Source of the DNA: Lytechinus variegatus
Lineage: Eukaryota; Echinodermata; Echinoidea; Temnopleuroida; Toxopneustidae
Direction of reading: 5' to 3'
NCBI RefSeq assembly: GCF_018143015.1
Contig: NC_054754.1
Coordinates: 24,504,894 to 24,568,893 of the forward strand
DNA: 64,000 bases
Shown: positions 1-10,365 of the stretch, in pieces
Position numbering within the stretch: position 1 is the first letter of the stretch
Layout of the letters: every line of letters begins with the position of its first letter
Made by a program: the position numbers and the translations under genes
Notes under the pieces: model-generated
Seen by the model: the letters and a program-made list of their open reading frames with translations, nothing else
What the model was told of the DNA's origin: nothing
Databases searched by the model: none

Positions 1-824
1 TCTAGCTATTTGTGAATAATTTTTAAATGCTTTAACACCCCCCTAAAAAAAAATGATGATGATGATTTTTTTTCCAATTTCTCCCCTTCCATAAATCATG
101 TGTTCTGTCTACATGAGGGCATGTAATACATATTTTTTAAGAATACATCATGGATAAAGAGTTTGTATCATCATAAGAAAAAGCAAAAAGAGACATTTTG
201 AGGGTATTTTATAGTCTACCAAAGGGAAAGTTGTTCATCAGTGACATCACACATCCTAGTCGCATTGCCAATGTGAGGATCTCCATAGCATTAGTGATTG
301 CAATATTGAAATGCTCATAACTTTCTCACTATTTGTCCAATTTTTCTCAAACTTTCTTTATTCTTATTCTTTGATTTTTCTGTTTCTACACAAGCCTATT
401 TGTTCCAATGGTTTCATTCCCCTTTAATGTGACAGATTGCCAGCTTGTTCGAAAAAGTTCCTGAAACGAAACCATTTCTTTCTGAACTTATTTGCTCTGA
501 AATTTGTTTCATAAATATATTTTTCCATTTCATAATAAAGTTTTAAGGCCGATATAATTGAGGTAAATGAAGGTAACTCTTTTTTTTAATTTGGCTAAGT
601 ATATCTCTTTTCTTATGATCATCATGACACAGTTAAGAGCATTATTATTATTACCACAAAATCAAAACAATTTGTTTTCATTCGTTTATACGATTACCTC
701 TCGAGTATTTTGAAATACCCATGATTCTATTTTCGACCATATATCATTAGAATGAGTACAAAGGCAAAATATATGCATAATTGTTCCATCATTATTAATA
801 TAAAAAGTACATACAAAAAGTACA
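1..824. other. AT-rich DNA, no gene seen
   Basis: I see no coding potential, RNA gene or structured repeat here beyond short A and T runs. It is probably intergenic or intronic. Confidence 0.5.
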
Positions 825-1040
825 TTGGGATTGTCATTTTTTTTCAAGCAATCTGCTTATGATGACAATCCTTCTCCTGCAAATTGTGAACATCATATAG
901 TTAATCATTTTTGTCTGGAATTATCTTTTTAGTAATCTTTATTTACAATTTATGCCAAAAAATGCTAACATATTATGTTATGAAAAATGTATTATACAAA
1001 TGTTATGGATGCAGAAGAAAACAATAAATCAAATCAAATC
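825..1040 (+). repeat. LINE 3' UTR fragment (same family as 18411-19230)
   Basis: About 215 bp match the 3' untranslated end of the LINE at 19011-19230, from TTGGGATTGTC through a GATGCAGAAGAAAACAATAA end and a terminal AATCA-type short repeat. Two copies ending in the same tail is what target-primed reverse transcription produces. No coding sequence of this element remains here, so it is a severely 5'-truncated copy. Confidence 0.75.
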
Positions 1041-1156
1041 ATTTCATATTTGTTACTATACCAAATTTCAACAGAGAATCTTTCATATACAATATTTTGT
1101 TTAAAATCCATTGTTGCCTGAAAAGGAATCAAACAAAAAGCAACCCAGAGTTCATC

Positions 1157-3123
1157 TCAGGAACCTAACAGACCTTTCCAGCTAACAAGAGCCTTACATT
1201 CTTCAACTTTAAAGTTAAGAAAAGAGCGACATATATTTGAGCAACCTACACATGTTTTAACAACAAGGTGCATACCTTCAGGAATGATTGGTTCAAGAGA
1301 TTTAGTAATTATATGCGAATCTGTGGGAAAACCAGACCTAATTGCGTCACAAAGACCGTAAGACTGTAGAAAATCGGTTTGTATACCATAAGCACGTTGG
1401 AATTCAAAGTATGAAGAGAAGGTACCTTTTATTCTAAGAATGTCATTAACAAAATGTATTCCTCGTAAATCCCAAGATCTGAAATAGACTGGTTTGTTAT
1501 TTATTTTTATTCGATGGTTATTCCAGAGAGGCTGACAGGCTATGTCATCAGTTAACAATTCAAGCAAGTCTGACCAAGCAAGTAAAACTTCTTTCCAAAA
1601 TGGATTGTAATTCGTGTCTGCCAATGTTCTGTAATAATGCGAGCCCGTGTACAAGTGAAACTTGTGTGTTGGATTTAAAGAAAACATTGAACATATGAAA
1701 TGTAAAACTGTTTTGAGAATCATTTAAAAATCGTCTTATCCATGAAATCTTCAGAGATTTAGCATGTATGAAAATATCTATCATTTTAACCCCGCCTTTA
1801 TCATACAGTTGACACATTTGCTATCTGCTTATTTTATCAGGTTTGTTTCACCATATAATGCATAAAATGAACGATTTATATCTTTCATTATTGCCTGACT
1901 TGGTTCTGAAATGAAAGCAATAAATAATTCAGTTTCGGTACCAACAAAGATTGTACTATAGTAATTCTTCCCAGAACGGTTAAAGTTATTTTAGACCATG
2001 AGAAAATTAGACGTTTTATTTCTTTATTTTTTCACTATAGTTATGGTCGACCATTTCTACTAGATTAACAGAAAAATCTATACCCAAGTACCTAGAGTAG
2101 CCCTCTGATACCCAATTTAATTTATGCTCAGGAAGAAGTTGCTTTTTACAAAATCTATTTTTCTCTATCCATATTGCATAAGTTTTTGATATATTGACCT
2201 TGAGGCCCGACATCTTTTTTTCAAAATGACCTAATATTTCAAGTGCACCTAGCAAATCTTCTTTTGAACCGTTGAGTGTAAAAATTGTGTCGTCAGCATA
2301 TTACTGTAGTTTACTCTATTTTCCTTTTACATGTCACAATTTCCAACTAATTATCGTTCTCATCGAACATCACCTAATTTTGTAGCAAAATATGTTATTG
2401 TTTCTTTTATAGTTTTGATAATCCTCGACACAAACTGATAATCCTGTAATAAAGAATTGTTGAATTTCCCTATACCAGGGCCCCGCTTTATCTTGTTCAA
2501 TTTCAAACTAAGGAGGACCAAGGAATGGTCTGTTCGATAACCTGACAAAATTTCCGATTTATGGACAAGGGATAACAATTCTGAAGATATAAGGAAAAAA
2601 TCTAACCTTCCTTGCTTAAAAGGGTTTGGCTGACGCCACGTGTAATACCTTTTCACCGGATACCTGATTTCCCACGGATCACATAAATCTAAATCATTTT
2701 TCATATTGTTAACCTGATAGCTTGCTCTGGGATTATTCATATGTAAATAATTATGGGTATCTATAATCTGGTACTGAACGAGGTTCCAATCTCCATAAAT
2801 AATCACATGTGGATTTTCGAAATCAATGATGATATGTTGTAAGTCAATGTAAAATTCTGGACTATCAGCATTCGGGCCATATAAAGAAACCAATGTAATA
2901 TCATACTCATATAGTGTCAAGTCTAAGGCTATTAAATTTCCGTTATTGTCTGTTCTGCTTTGGTCAACTGTAACATTAAGAGAATCTTTGAATAAAATTG
3001 CAACACCTCTGGAGCTGGATGTATGATAAGAACAAAAAACATTTACCTCCCCAAATTCTACATATTTATGTTTCTGTGGATAGGGAAAATGGGTGTCTTG
3101 TATACAACATACATCATACTACT
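1157..3123 (-). pseudogene. Internally deleted L1/Tx1-like LINE ORF2 (endonuclease + reverse transcriptase)
   Basis: A dead non-LTR retrotransposon read on the minus strand. The apurinic endonuclease part lies at about 3123-2360, with motifs IQDTHF, SRGVAILF, SLYGPN, GDWN, RLDFFLIS and TDHS. The frame then jumps directly to the reverse transcriptase active site YADD (2300-2289) and the following block with SGLKVNISKT (2255-2016). The RT fingers and N-terminal palm are therefore deleted, probably more than 1 kb. The C-terminal domain continues in broken frames to a stop at 1157 (motif PLWNNHRI, W..RGI.F..DI). The endonuclease style and C-terminal motif fit the L1/Tx1 branch; the exact clade is inference. 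It is not functional. Confidence 0.8.
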
Positions 3124-3270
3124 AAACACAAAGATTGGCTCGCTCGCTCTGCGAGCCCGGACAACTTCACGCCCGACATGCTCCGGACAACATCTTGGTT
3201 TAATAAACCGAAACAAAAACCCACTGCAATCCTCGAGATCCTCTTAATAATGATTGCGACTATTTACATT

Positions 3271-3305
<35 letters not shown>
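3271..3305. repeat. (TA)n(TG)n microsatellite
   Basis: Alternating TA then TG dinucleotides, about 35 bp. This is a purine-pyrimidine alternating tract. Confidence 0.9.
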
Positions 3306-3335
3306 AAGCGCTTAGATACATACAGTGTCGTGGAG

Positions 3336-3525
3336 GTGCCGTGGCCGAGTGGTCTAAGGCTCCTGGCTATACATGGAAAGTCCGGGGTTCGATCCCCGGC
3401 CGCGGCACCTATGCCCGTGAGCAAGGCATTTAATCTACAATGCTCTTTTATCCTGCTTTCAAATAAATGGAAATGCTGTATGCATTGTTGGTACTAGGTG
3501 TGCACTTGTTTAAAAAAAAAAAGTC
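3336..3525 (+). repeat. tRNA-derived SINE (Leu/Ser-like head)
   Basis: A tRNA-like head at 3336-3408 has a near-perfect acceptor stem (GTGCCGT with GCGGCAC), a box A (TGGCCGAGTGG) and a box B (GGTTCGATCCC). The head resembles a tRNA-Leu/Ser D arm, but the anticodon region is not canonical and the variable arm is too short, so it is not a working tRNA. A ~110-bp body containing GTGAGCAAGGC and an A11 tail follow, as in an RNA polymerase III-transcribed SINE. Confidence 0.75.
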
Positions 3526-3557
3526 TTAAGCGCATTATATAGATAACCAGATGACTG

Positions 3558-3676
3558 TTATTATTATTATTAAAATTATTATTATTATCATCATTATTAT
3601 TATCATTATTATTATTATTAATATTAATATTTTCATAATCATTGTTATCATTATTTTTATCATTATTATTATTAGT
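3558..3676. repeat. (ATT)n trinucleotide repeat
   Basis: Imperfect TTA/ATT repeat of about 120 bp. The poly-Asn and poly-Ile reading frames across it are artefacts. Confidence 0.9.
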
Positions 3677-3679
3677 AGT

Positions 3680-4832
3680 AGTAATAGTATTTGTATATTT
3701 TATTCTCCTTCCTTTCATTTTTTTTTAATATTTGAAAATATTTTGATACGTATCTCGTCAATTAAATTATGGGGGAGCTAAGCTGATTTTTTTCATAGGT
3801 TATGAAAACGGAACATTTGAAAAAAAAATTATAGGCCTACTGGTCTGACGCTTACAGTGGCACAATGAGCCAAAAATGGCCGATGGAACAATACTTCTAA
3901 AAGATGCGAGCAAGCGGAGCGAGCGAGCAAAATTTTTGATATTTTTTAAATACAGAAATCGATTAAAAAAAGGAGCTTGACATAGTATTCAGAAAATAAT
4001 ATACCATTTCAGTTCTCTTTCTTTTTTTTTCTTTTTTTTTTGGTCGTGAAACATTCTGGGGCACATGGTCCCCCAAGCAACCCCATCTTTACGCCATGGA
4101 CGCCCATTATATTCCTTAGAAATTGGGGCGCCCCATGAATTTTTTTTCTAGGACCGTCGAGGAACGTATGGTGGGATATATGCATGCGTGTTAGACCGTG
4201 TTGCCGCGGGGGGGGGGGGTCAAGTTCATTACAACGCGTGTACGTCTTCGTGAAGATAAGGCGTTGGTACAGTGTACATAAACCATGGAAATAATCGAAA
4301 ACATCAGAGGGGGGGGGTTAGTGCTGCAGATAAGGCAAGGGCTGAAAAGGGCGGCCCAATATATAAACTCTGGCCCTACCAAGCAGCTGAATCGGAAACC
4401 ACTTACTCGATGCAACGGATGATGTGAGGGCTAACATTGGGTCATTGGCAACGGTTGCCCGAGGTGTGCAACGGCAGGGGTAATGTATTTAAAGAGAACA
4501 ACAACAACAACACTACCACATCCACAGTCATGAAGATGGTGGTGATAATGATGCTGATAATGATGCTGACGGTGATATTGGTGATGATAATATGATAATA
4601 AGTACATGAACACACATTTTCTTCTCATAAAATTCATTCTTGGAAAACACACAGGAGGCCATATACAGATGAAAGTATATAATTTATAGTAGAAAATCTT
4701 GTTTGATTGATTTGTTTTATTTCTGAAACTACATAGGTGTATAATTATATCCCCCATCAACAACAAATTGTTACTTACAATATAACATCATAATGAATAT
4801 AATTCGACTATTGGCGGACCATATGGATTCTA
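3680..4832. other. Unassigned repeat-rich DNA
   Basis: The stretch contains fragments resembling the GC-rich transposon ends seen elsewhere in the window (GCGAGCAAGCGGAGC-type cores near 3907, G-runs at 4207 and 4311) and a short GATGAT-rich stretch near 4535-4600. I see no gene. Confidence 0.45.
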
Positions 4833-4986
4833 TTTTGGATTTTGTTTAAATCTAATTATCCTTTTTCTATAAGTTAAGAAAACAATCATGATAAACATAA
4901 AACACAAAAGCAACTTACTATTATATATTATCATAATTATCTAAAAACCTACGGTGTATATGACATGATGTGGATGTGGAGACCAG
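4833..4986 (+). repeat. Left half of a duplicated host segment, interrupted by transposons
   Basis: This 154 bp is nearly identical to 24991-25146. The copy there continues without interruption into a segment equivalent to 24819-24893. The present copy is therefore the left flank of the large nested insertion that begins at about 4984. Confidence 0.85.
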
Positions 4987-4995
4987 GGGGGGGGG

Positions 4996-7054
4996 GGTAT
5001 TCTGAAAAGTCTCGTAAGTTTCCACTTAAATATCCTTTTAAGTTACCCATTTAATGGAGCGCTAATGTACCTCCAAATTCGTATTCTGAAAACTCTATTA
5101 GCGCTCAATTAAGTCCCTTTAGGCCACTCCCCTACTGAGCCGAATTAACCAATCAAATGCGCTCTTACAACGTAATTTTTTTCTCCTAGCGCGCAGTGTC
5201 TCTTCACTTTGCTGCCTTGCAGCGCAGCGCCCGGCTGCTGCAGGTGCACTGCCCACGATCTTTATACAAATATTTTTTGCTGAAAAATAATGCTTAAGCA
5301 TATTTGCATCGGAGATTAAAGGTTCGTTGTTGAAATTAACTGGGGTGGTATTCTGAGATCCATTTTATCTCAGATAAAATAAAATATTTCATCTCCGTTA
5401 AAATCAGTGAGATAAAATGCCCTTAAAATCTCTCCAATGTGGTATTCTGAGAACCATTTTATCTTCATTTTATCTCTGTAAGACACACCTACTTTTTAAT
5501 CAATATCCAATTAGAAACGCGCTTTTATAGCTCTTTCGTGTCAGTCAACCAATGGAAATCCATTCCACAAGGAGGTGTGGCAAAGGAGTGAGATTGCGTT
5601 AATTTTTTACTTCAAATACGCTTGCACTATACGCTCGCGCGTCTTTACAGAGATTTCTTTTTAACAAAAAGGACAATGCTCTCATCTTTTTTTCGAGGTC
5701 TGTATCGCATCTTTTCAAGCATCATTTCAAAGACAATATTAGTAAAGACATGTCTTATGAAATACTTTCTCATTGTACAGGAATAACGTTAAGGTGTTAT
5801 TCTTAATAAATATATAATTTTTCTTCATTTTCATGTCAACATTTGGGGTTAATTCACCTAGAAATATTGGTGAAATCAACGTCGCGGAGATAAAATAGCC
5901 CCTACCCTCTTTTAAGTTTATTTTATTTTTTCTTCAAACTATCTTGGGCGCAAGCACATCATCTGCGTTGCAATACCCGGATACGCGATGCTTTTGTCTA
6001 CGCAGGCACTGTTTTGTTGCGTATCATTAAAAGTTACGCAAGATAAAATTGTAAATTTTATCTGAGAGATAAAATGTCATCTCAGAATACCAATTTCATT
6101 TTAAGAGATAAAATAAAATATTTTAAAGATAAAATGACCTCAGAATACCACCCCTGTTGTCTTTTGCCTTTCTCTCTCATTTATTGTACCTTTGTGCTTT
6201 TCTCTTTTTTTCGAACGCGTTCTGATTTTCACAACCCCCTATCCATTGAATCCATTTGTAGCTTTCTTTCTTTCTTTTTTTACAATATTTTATTTGCTTC
6301 TGCCATGATAGGGGGGTGGGTCTTCTTTAACTTAATTCCTACTTATTCTAAAAACTACATACTTTTCATTTATATGAGAAATCTTCTCCAACAAAATTTG
6401 AATAAACATATTTTAAAAATCAAACAAGCATAATGTTAAAAAAGCCGAAATTTTATTGAAATTTGATGTACAAACGTTATGACATAGGTTTTTATAGGTG
6501 GAGAAAACGATGGCATCACTTCACTATTTTTTTCTTTTGTATTTTATTGTATATTCGTTTAAATACTAAAGGGGTCTATGCTTATTTTTTCATTGTCAGA
6601 AACAAGGTTTAATTCACTCCTGCACATTGCTGCATCTGCCGTGATTTGGCAATTTCATTATTGTCAAAAAAAGTGTGCAAAAACAAAATAGTTTATGATG
6701 CTAATAATAAAAGAAAATATAGAAAAATAATAGTCATGTTTTCTCTATAAGTACACAAATATTTCTGTCTCCCTTTTCCCCCTTTTCTAATTTATTTATT
6801 ACCAAATATAGTCCCTAGGCCCTATTCCTCATTTTACTTGTTTCTCCCTTTATTCTATTCCCTTTTTACCTTTCTCCTTTATTCTCTTCCTTCCTCCTAG
6901 TATCAAACCGATTTGATGATATTTATACGAAATGAAAGCAACATTTAGCAAAATATGGTGAGACTTAATGGACCTCTTATCACCATTATCTTTCCCCACT
7001 GGAAAGTCCGCTAATTGAGCGCTATGAGACTTTTCAGAATACCAAAAGTCTCGT
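4996..7054. mobile_element. TIR element nested in the left arm (GTATTCTGAAAAGTCTC ends)
   Basis: GGTATTCTGAAAAGTCTC at the left is repeated inverted at about 7032-7054 (GAGACTTTTCAGAATACC), with GCGCTCAATTA-type motifs inside both ends. It encloses the element at 5341-6154. No coding region is evident. Confidence 0.55.
5341..6154. mobile_element. MITE-like element with ~50-bp TIRs
   Basis: The left terminus GGGGTGGTATTCTGAG followed by an ATTTTATCT-rich arm is mirrored at the right terminus (CTCAGAATACCACCCC). The arms are rich in GATAAAAT repeats, and a second GGTATTCTGAGAACC copy lies inside at about 5450. At ~814 bp with no ORF, it is a palindromic-ended non-autonomous DNA element. Confidence 0.7.
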
Positions 7055-8542
7055 AACTACCAACGAACGTAGAGGGCAGCAACACACAATGACAAGCGAC
7101 AAGCGTGTTGCTTTAAGGAGGTCAACTCCGCTCGAATTTTGTGACCACTCTAAAAAATAAGGGGGACTTTTCGGAAATTTGTCGAGTTGATTTTTTTTCA
7201 TTTGTTAATTTCAAAAATTTTTTAATGAACAATTATTAGATCGGTTATTCTGGGTAGAAATATTAGAAATATTAATTTTAATTTTAAAGAAATTATTTAG
7301 CTTAAATAATCATGATTTTGACATTTTTCTCATTTTGGAATATTAAGTCTATGACGAGGATCCCTCTTATCTCTTATTTTCCTCTGCTGAATTTCGCTGC
7401 ACCACTAATAAATGCATAGACAACCACCGTAATAATCGAGGTCATTTTTCTGGCCTGGGTGCGCCGAGTCTGGGCCGGTCGCGTAGCTAACTAGTACTAG
7501 TGACGTTGATGATGCGCTGGGGCTTCAGTCGACTCGTCATAGATCTTCTAGCAACATAGACAATGACATCTAATTTGCCTGGTCTGATTTGAAGTGCAAT
7601 TGCTTCAGGGCTGATTTTTATCAACGATGATTGTTCAAGGTCAGATTTCAAATTTTAAATTGCATTTGACTTTTAAGTCTATAAATCTTAATACAAGAAG
7701 GTGCATCCCCGAAATCTGGGTCTAATTTCAACTTCGAGTCCGAGACTATGGACGGCGAGAAAAAACCCCCATGCATCGGATGCATTGCATTGGCTGCGCG
7801 CTGCGCTGCAGCTGAGCTGCACAGCCATGCAGGCGCTGCGTCGCGTCGAAGGTCGATAATCATTGAGCAACCAAACTTCCAAAGCCAAATTAAAGCTTGA
7901 ATAAACGGCCACCTATTCACACTTTCCCTGGTTTTGTTCAATAATTTCTAAGAAAATCAGCCAATTGAGGGAAATTAATTGCAATGTTACATCGTTTGCA
8001 GAGTGCCATCATCGACATTCGTTTTGCGTTAGAAACCTTAGTTATAGATCTAGGCCTAGACTAGAAATGGGGGCTAGATAGATAGATTAGATTTAGACCA
8101 TCTTAATTTCTGATTTTGGGTAGAAAGTAGACTTGATAGACAGCATCCATATCTTAATTTGACCATTGATTCTGTGCAATCAATGTTTAAAGACTTTTAC
8201 ATAATTTGTTTGCCATATTGCAATTGGTAAATTTTCCTGGGCCTGCATGGCCTGGGGCTGGGCTTGGCTGGCAGAACGCGTTTTTTTTTTTTGAGAAATT
8301 TCGAAAGTGAAAGAGCAAAGTGACTGAGCTCGTCGTGATTTTATTTTTATGCATTTTCTGACTGAATTTTAAAGATTTCATGCCTAACGCTAAGGCCTAA
8401 CGGTAACTTGTCAACCATATAATCTTCTAGTTCTAGATCTAGACTTTACCCTGTATGTAGGCATTTAACGGACTAAAAAATCATAACCTCCTAGCGGCTA
8501 GCCCATGCAGGCTGGCCTTAATTGAACCAAACTTAGCTTGCA
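7055..8542. other. Left body of the TIR complex, no gene
   Basis: Non-coding sequence between the nested left arm and the Ty3/Gypsy insertion. It contains repeated CTAGATCTAG-type motifs (8045, 8435) that recur at 16330-16450, on the other side of the retrotransposon, consistent with one interrupted element. Confidence 0.5.
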
Positions 8543-8547
8543 TGGAC

Positions 8548-10031
8548 TGTCAGGTTTGAGCCAAGAACTTCAACAAAAGAAACTTATAGATCACTGAAAT
8601 ATACTTTTAACTTCCCTTTTTAATCAAGGACTTGAGGAACCTCATCACATTTAACACTTATCCAGTCAATCCAACACCAAACAATCTCACATTGGTTGCA
8701 CACCGAATATCAAATCAATTCAATATCAAACTATACAAACTTCCAATGGATCAAATTGTTCAACTAATAAATAACACATTAATAAGTGCATCAACTTGCT
8801 GGAAAAACAGATTTCAAATTAATCAAGTATCACAGTGTAAAAAATGACAAAGACTACTAATGCCTACATGCATATTGGCCAATATTGTCAAAAGTCAATT
8901 GTATTCCTGAGTGTCAGTTAAATTCAGTTGCGATGTCCCAAAAGGTTCGTTCATGAACATGTGGTTGAAACTTAGACTGGAAGTGCAAGTTCAGAAATAA
9001 ACGTTTGTCACCAACTCCATAAGGTTTGTCTATAAAGATGTTGATAGAAACTATCAGAAGCATACGTCACCTATACGCCTTCATCAAACCTACGGTAAGC
9101 AGGATCAGAACTGATGACTGAAGAATCAGTAGGGTTCGGCCATGATATACAACAGAACGCGGTCTGGCAGATCGCACAGTTGGCTTTCAAGTTTGGAGCG
9201 CTGGCCCAGGCGTTAGCAACTGTCACTAAGTCTCACTAAGTACATCCACAAAGAAGGAGCGTAAGTCCCCTGCCGTTTCACTGAGGTAGCAGGCGATCAA
9301 ATTCCAATGTCCAATGTTGCTGCCACAAAGGGGCCTCACAAAGGCGTCTCCGGTGTCAAGCCAAGACTCAAAGGGCGTGGCCGAAGTCTAGACAATATCC
9401 TCAGTAATAAGAGCTACCTGTAAATCATAACCAATGCTTGCGTGTAACAGTAACCATTCCTTTTATAAATGTCGGTATTCATCATAATACAACAGGATAT
9501 CACTTATCATACCATAGTAATTATTATTCATAATGCATTTTAACTGCAAGATATTTTATCCACTGCAAATAAGGACAAAGTACATGTAAAGATAATTCAG
9601 TGAATTAAGATTTCAATATTCAGAATACACATTTCAAACAGCATTTGTATTATTACTCTGTTAACCTGTCTATCTTTCAATTAAAGTGGAAGAAATGTAA
9701 GGGTATAATTCAACTTACAACTTGACTTGTGAAAATAGGCCAGAAAGGAAGACACAGGTCCTCTCTCTCCAAAAGTCAATAGGCACAGTGCTTGCCCAAG
9801 CTATACAAGAAAGGCAACCCTTCACTCTATCTCTCACTCCACACATCAGCTCACACACTTCCATTCAGAATCGCTCAAGCCAACACACAGTTTCTTTAGA
9901 GGTTAATTTGCATATCAAGTCAAACTGTAGCTCCTAAAGTTGTGCCTGCAATAAAGGAATCAAGAATGCTAATAGGTTAACTAGCAAAAGAACTGAGGGA
10001 TATCTGTCAAAGAAATTAGTCACACCTGACA
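8548..10031 (-). repeat. 3' LTR of the Gmr1-like element
   Basis: 1484 bp. It differs from the other LTR by lacking one copy of a 13-bp tandem unit (GGGGCCTCACAAA) and by at least one substitution (G at 9474 where the other has A). A TATAAAAGG motif on the minus strand lies at 9467-9459. Confidence 0.95.
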
Positions 10032-10046
10032 ATTCTCCCCCTCCTT
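10032..10046 (-). other. Polypurine tract
   Basis: Read on the minus strand this is AAGGAGGGGGAGAAT, immediately before the 3' LTR, where plus-strand DNA synthesis is primed in LTR retrotransposons. An A18 and a T-run on the plus strand follow at 10051-10090. Confidence 0.85.
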
Positions 10047-10146
10047 AACCAAAAAAAAAAAAAAAAAATCTCATTTTTTTTTTTTCATCATGTTTTTTTT
10101 TTAAACCAAAGCAGTGCTCAAGGATTCATATTGGAAGTGTCAAAGT

Positions 10147-10365
10147 TTATTTTTCACCTACATCTGCCCGGCTCAGGAAATCGGCCCCTACATTTTCAGC
10201 ACTTTTGATGCTCTCTACTCGAAACCGGTAAGGCTGGAGCGTCAATGCCCAACGCATAACCCTAGCATTGGCTTGTTTCGCTCGATGGAGGTACATCAAC
10301 GCCTGGTGGTCTGTTTGAAGAATGAACTCACGTCCGTACAGGTAGGGCTCAAACTTTTTGTACAC
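10147..10365 (-). pseudogene. C-terminal part of RNase H, out of frame with gag-pol
   Basis: This frame continues the RNase H domain after the main ORF breaks at 10349. It holds the LQTDHQAL block with the third catalytic Asp and a terminal GADFLSRAD block typical of Ty3/Gypsy RNase H. The break falls at a T5 run on the plus strand (10355-10359), so a one-base homopolymer difference separates the two frames. It may be a real inactivating mutation or a sequencing error. Confidence 0.85.

Noticed and set aside
3336..3408. Functional tRNA gene
   Set aside because: Good box A and B and acceptor stem, but the anticodon arm is not canonical and a SINE body with an A-tail follows.
8632..8847. 71-codon ORFs repeated in both LTRs
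   Set aside because: Identical because the LTRs are identical; no features of a protein.
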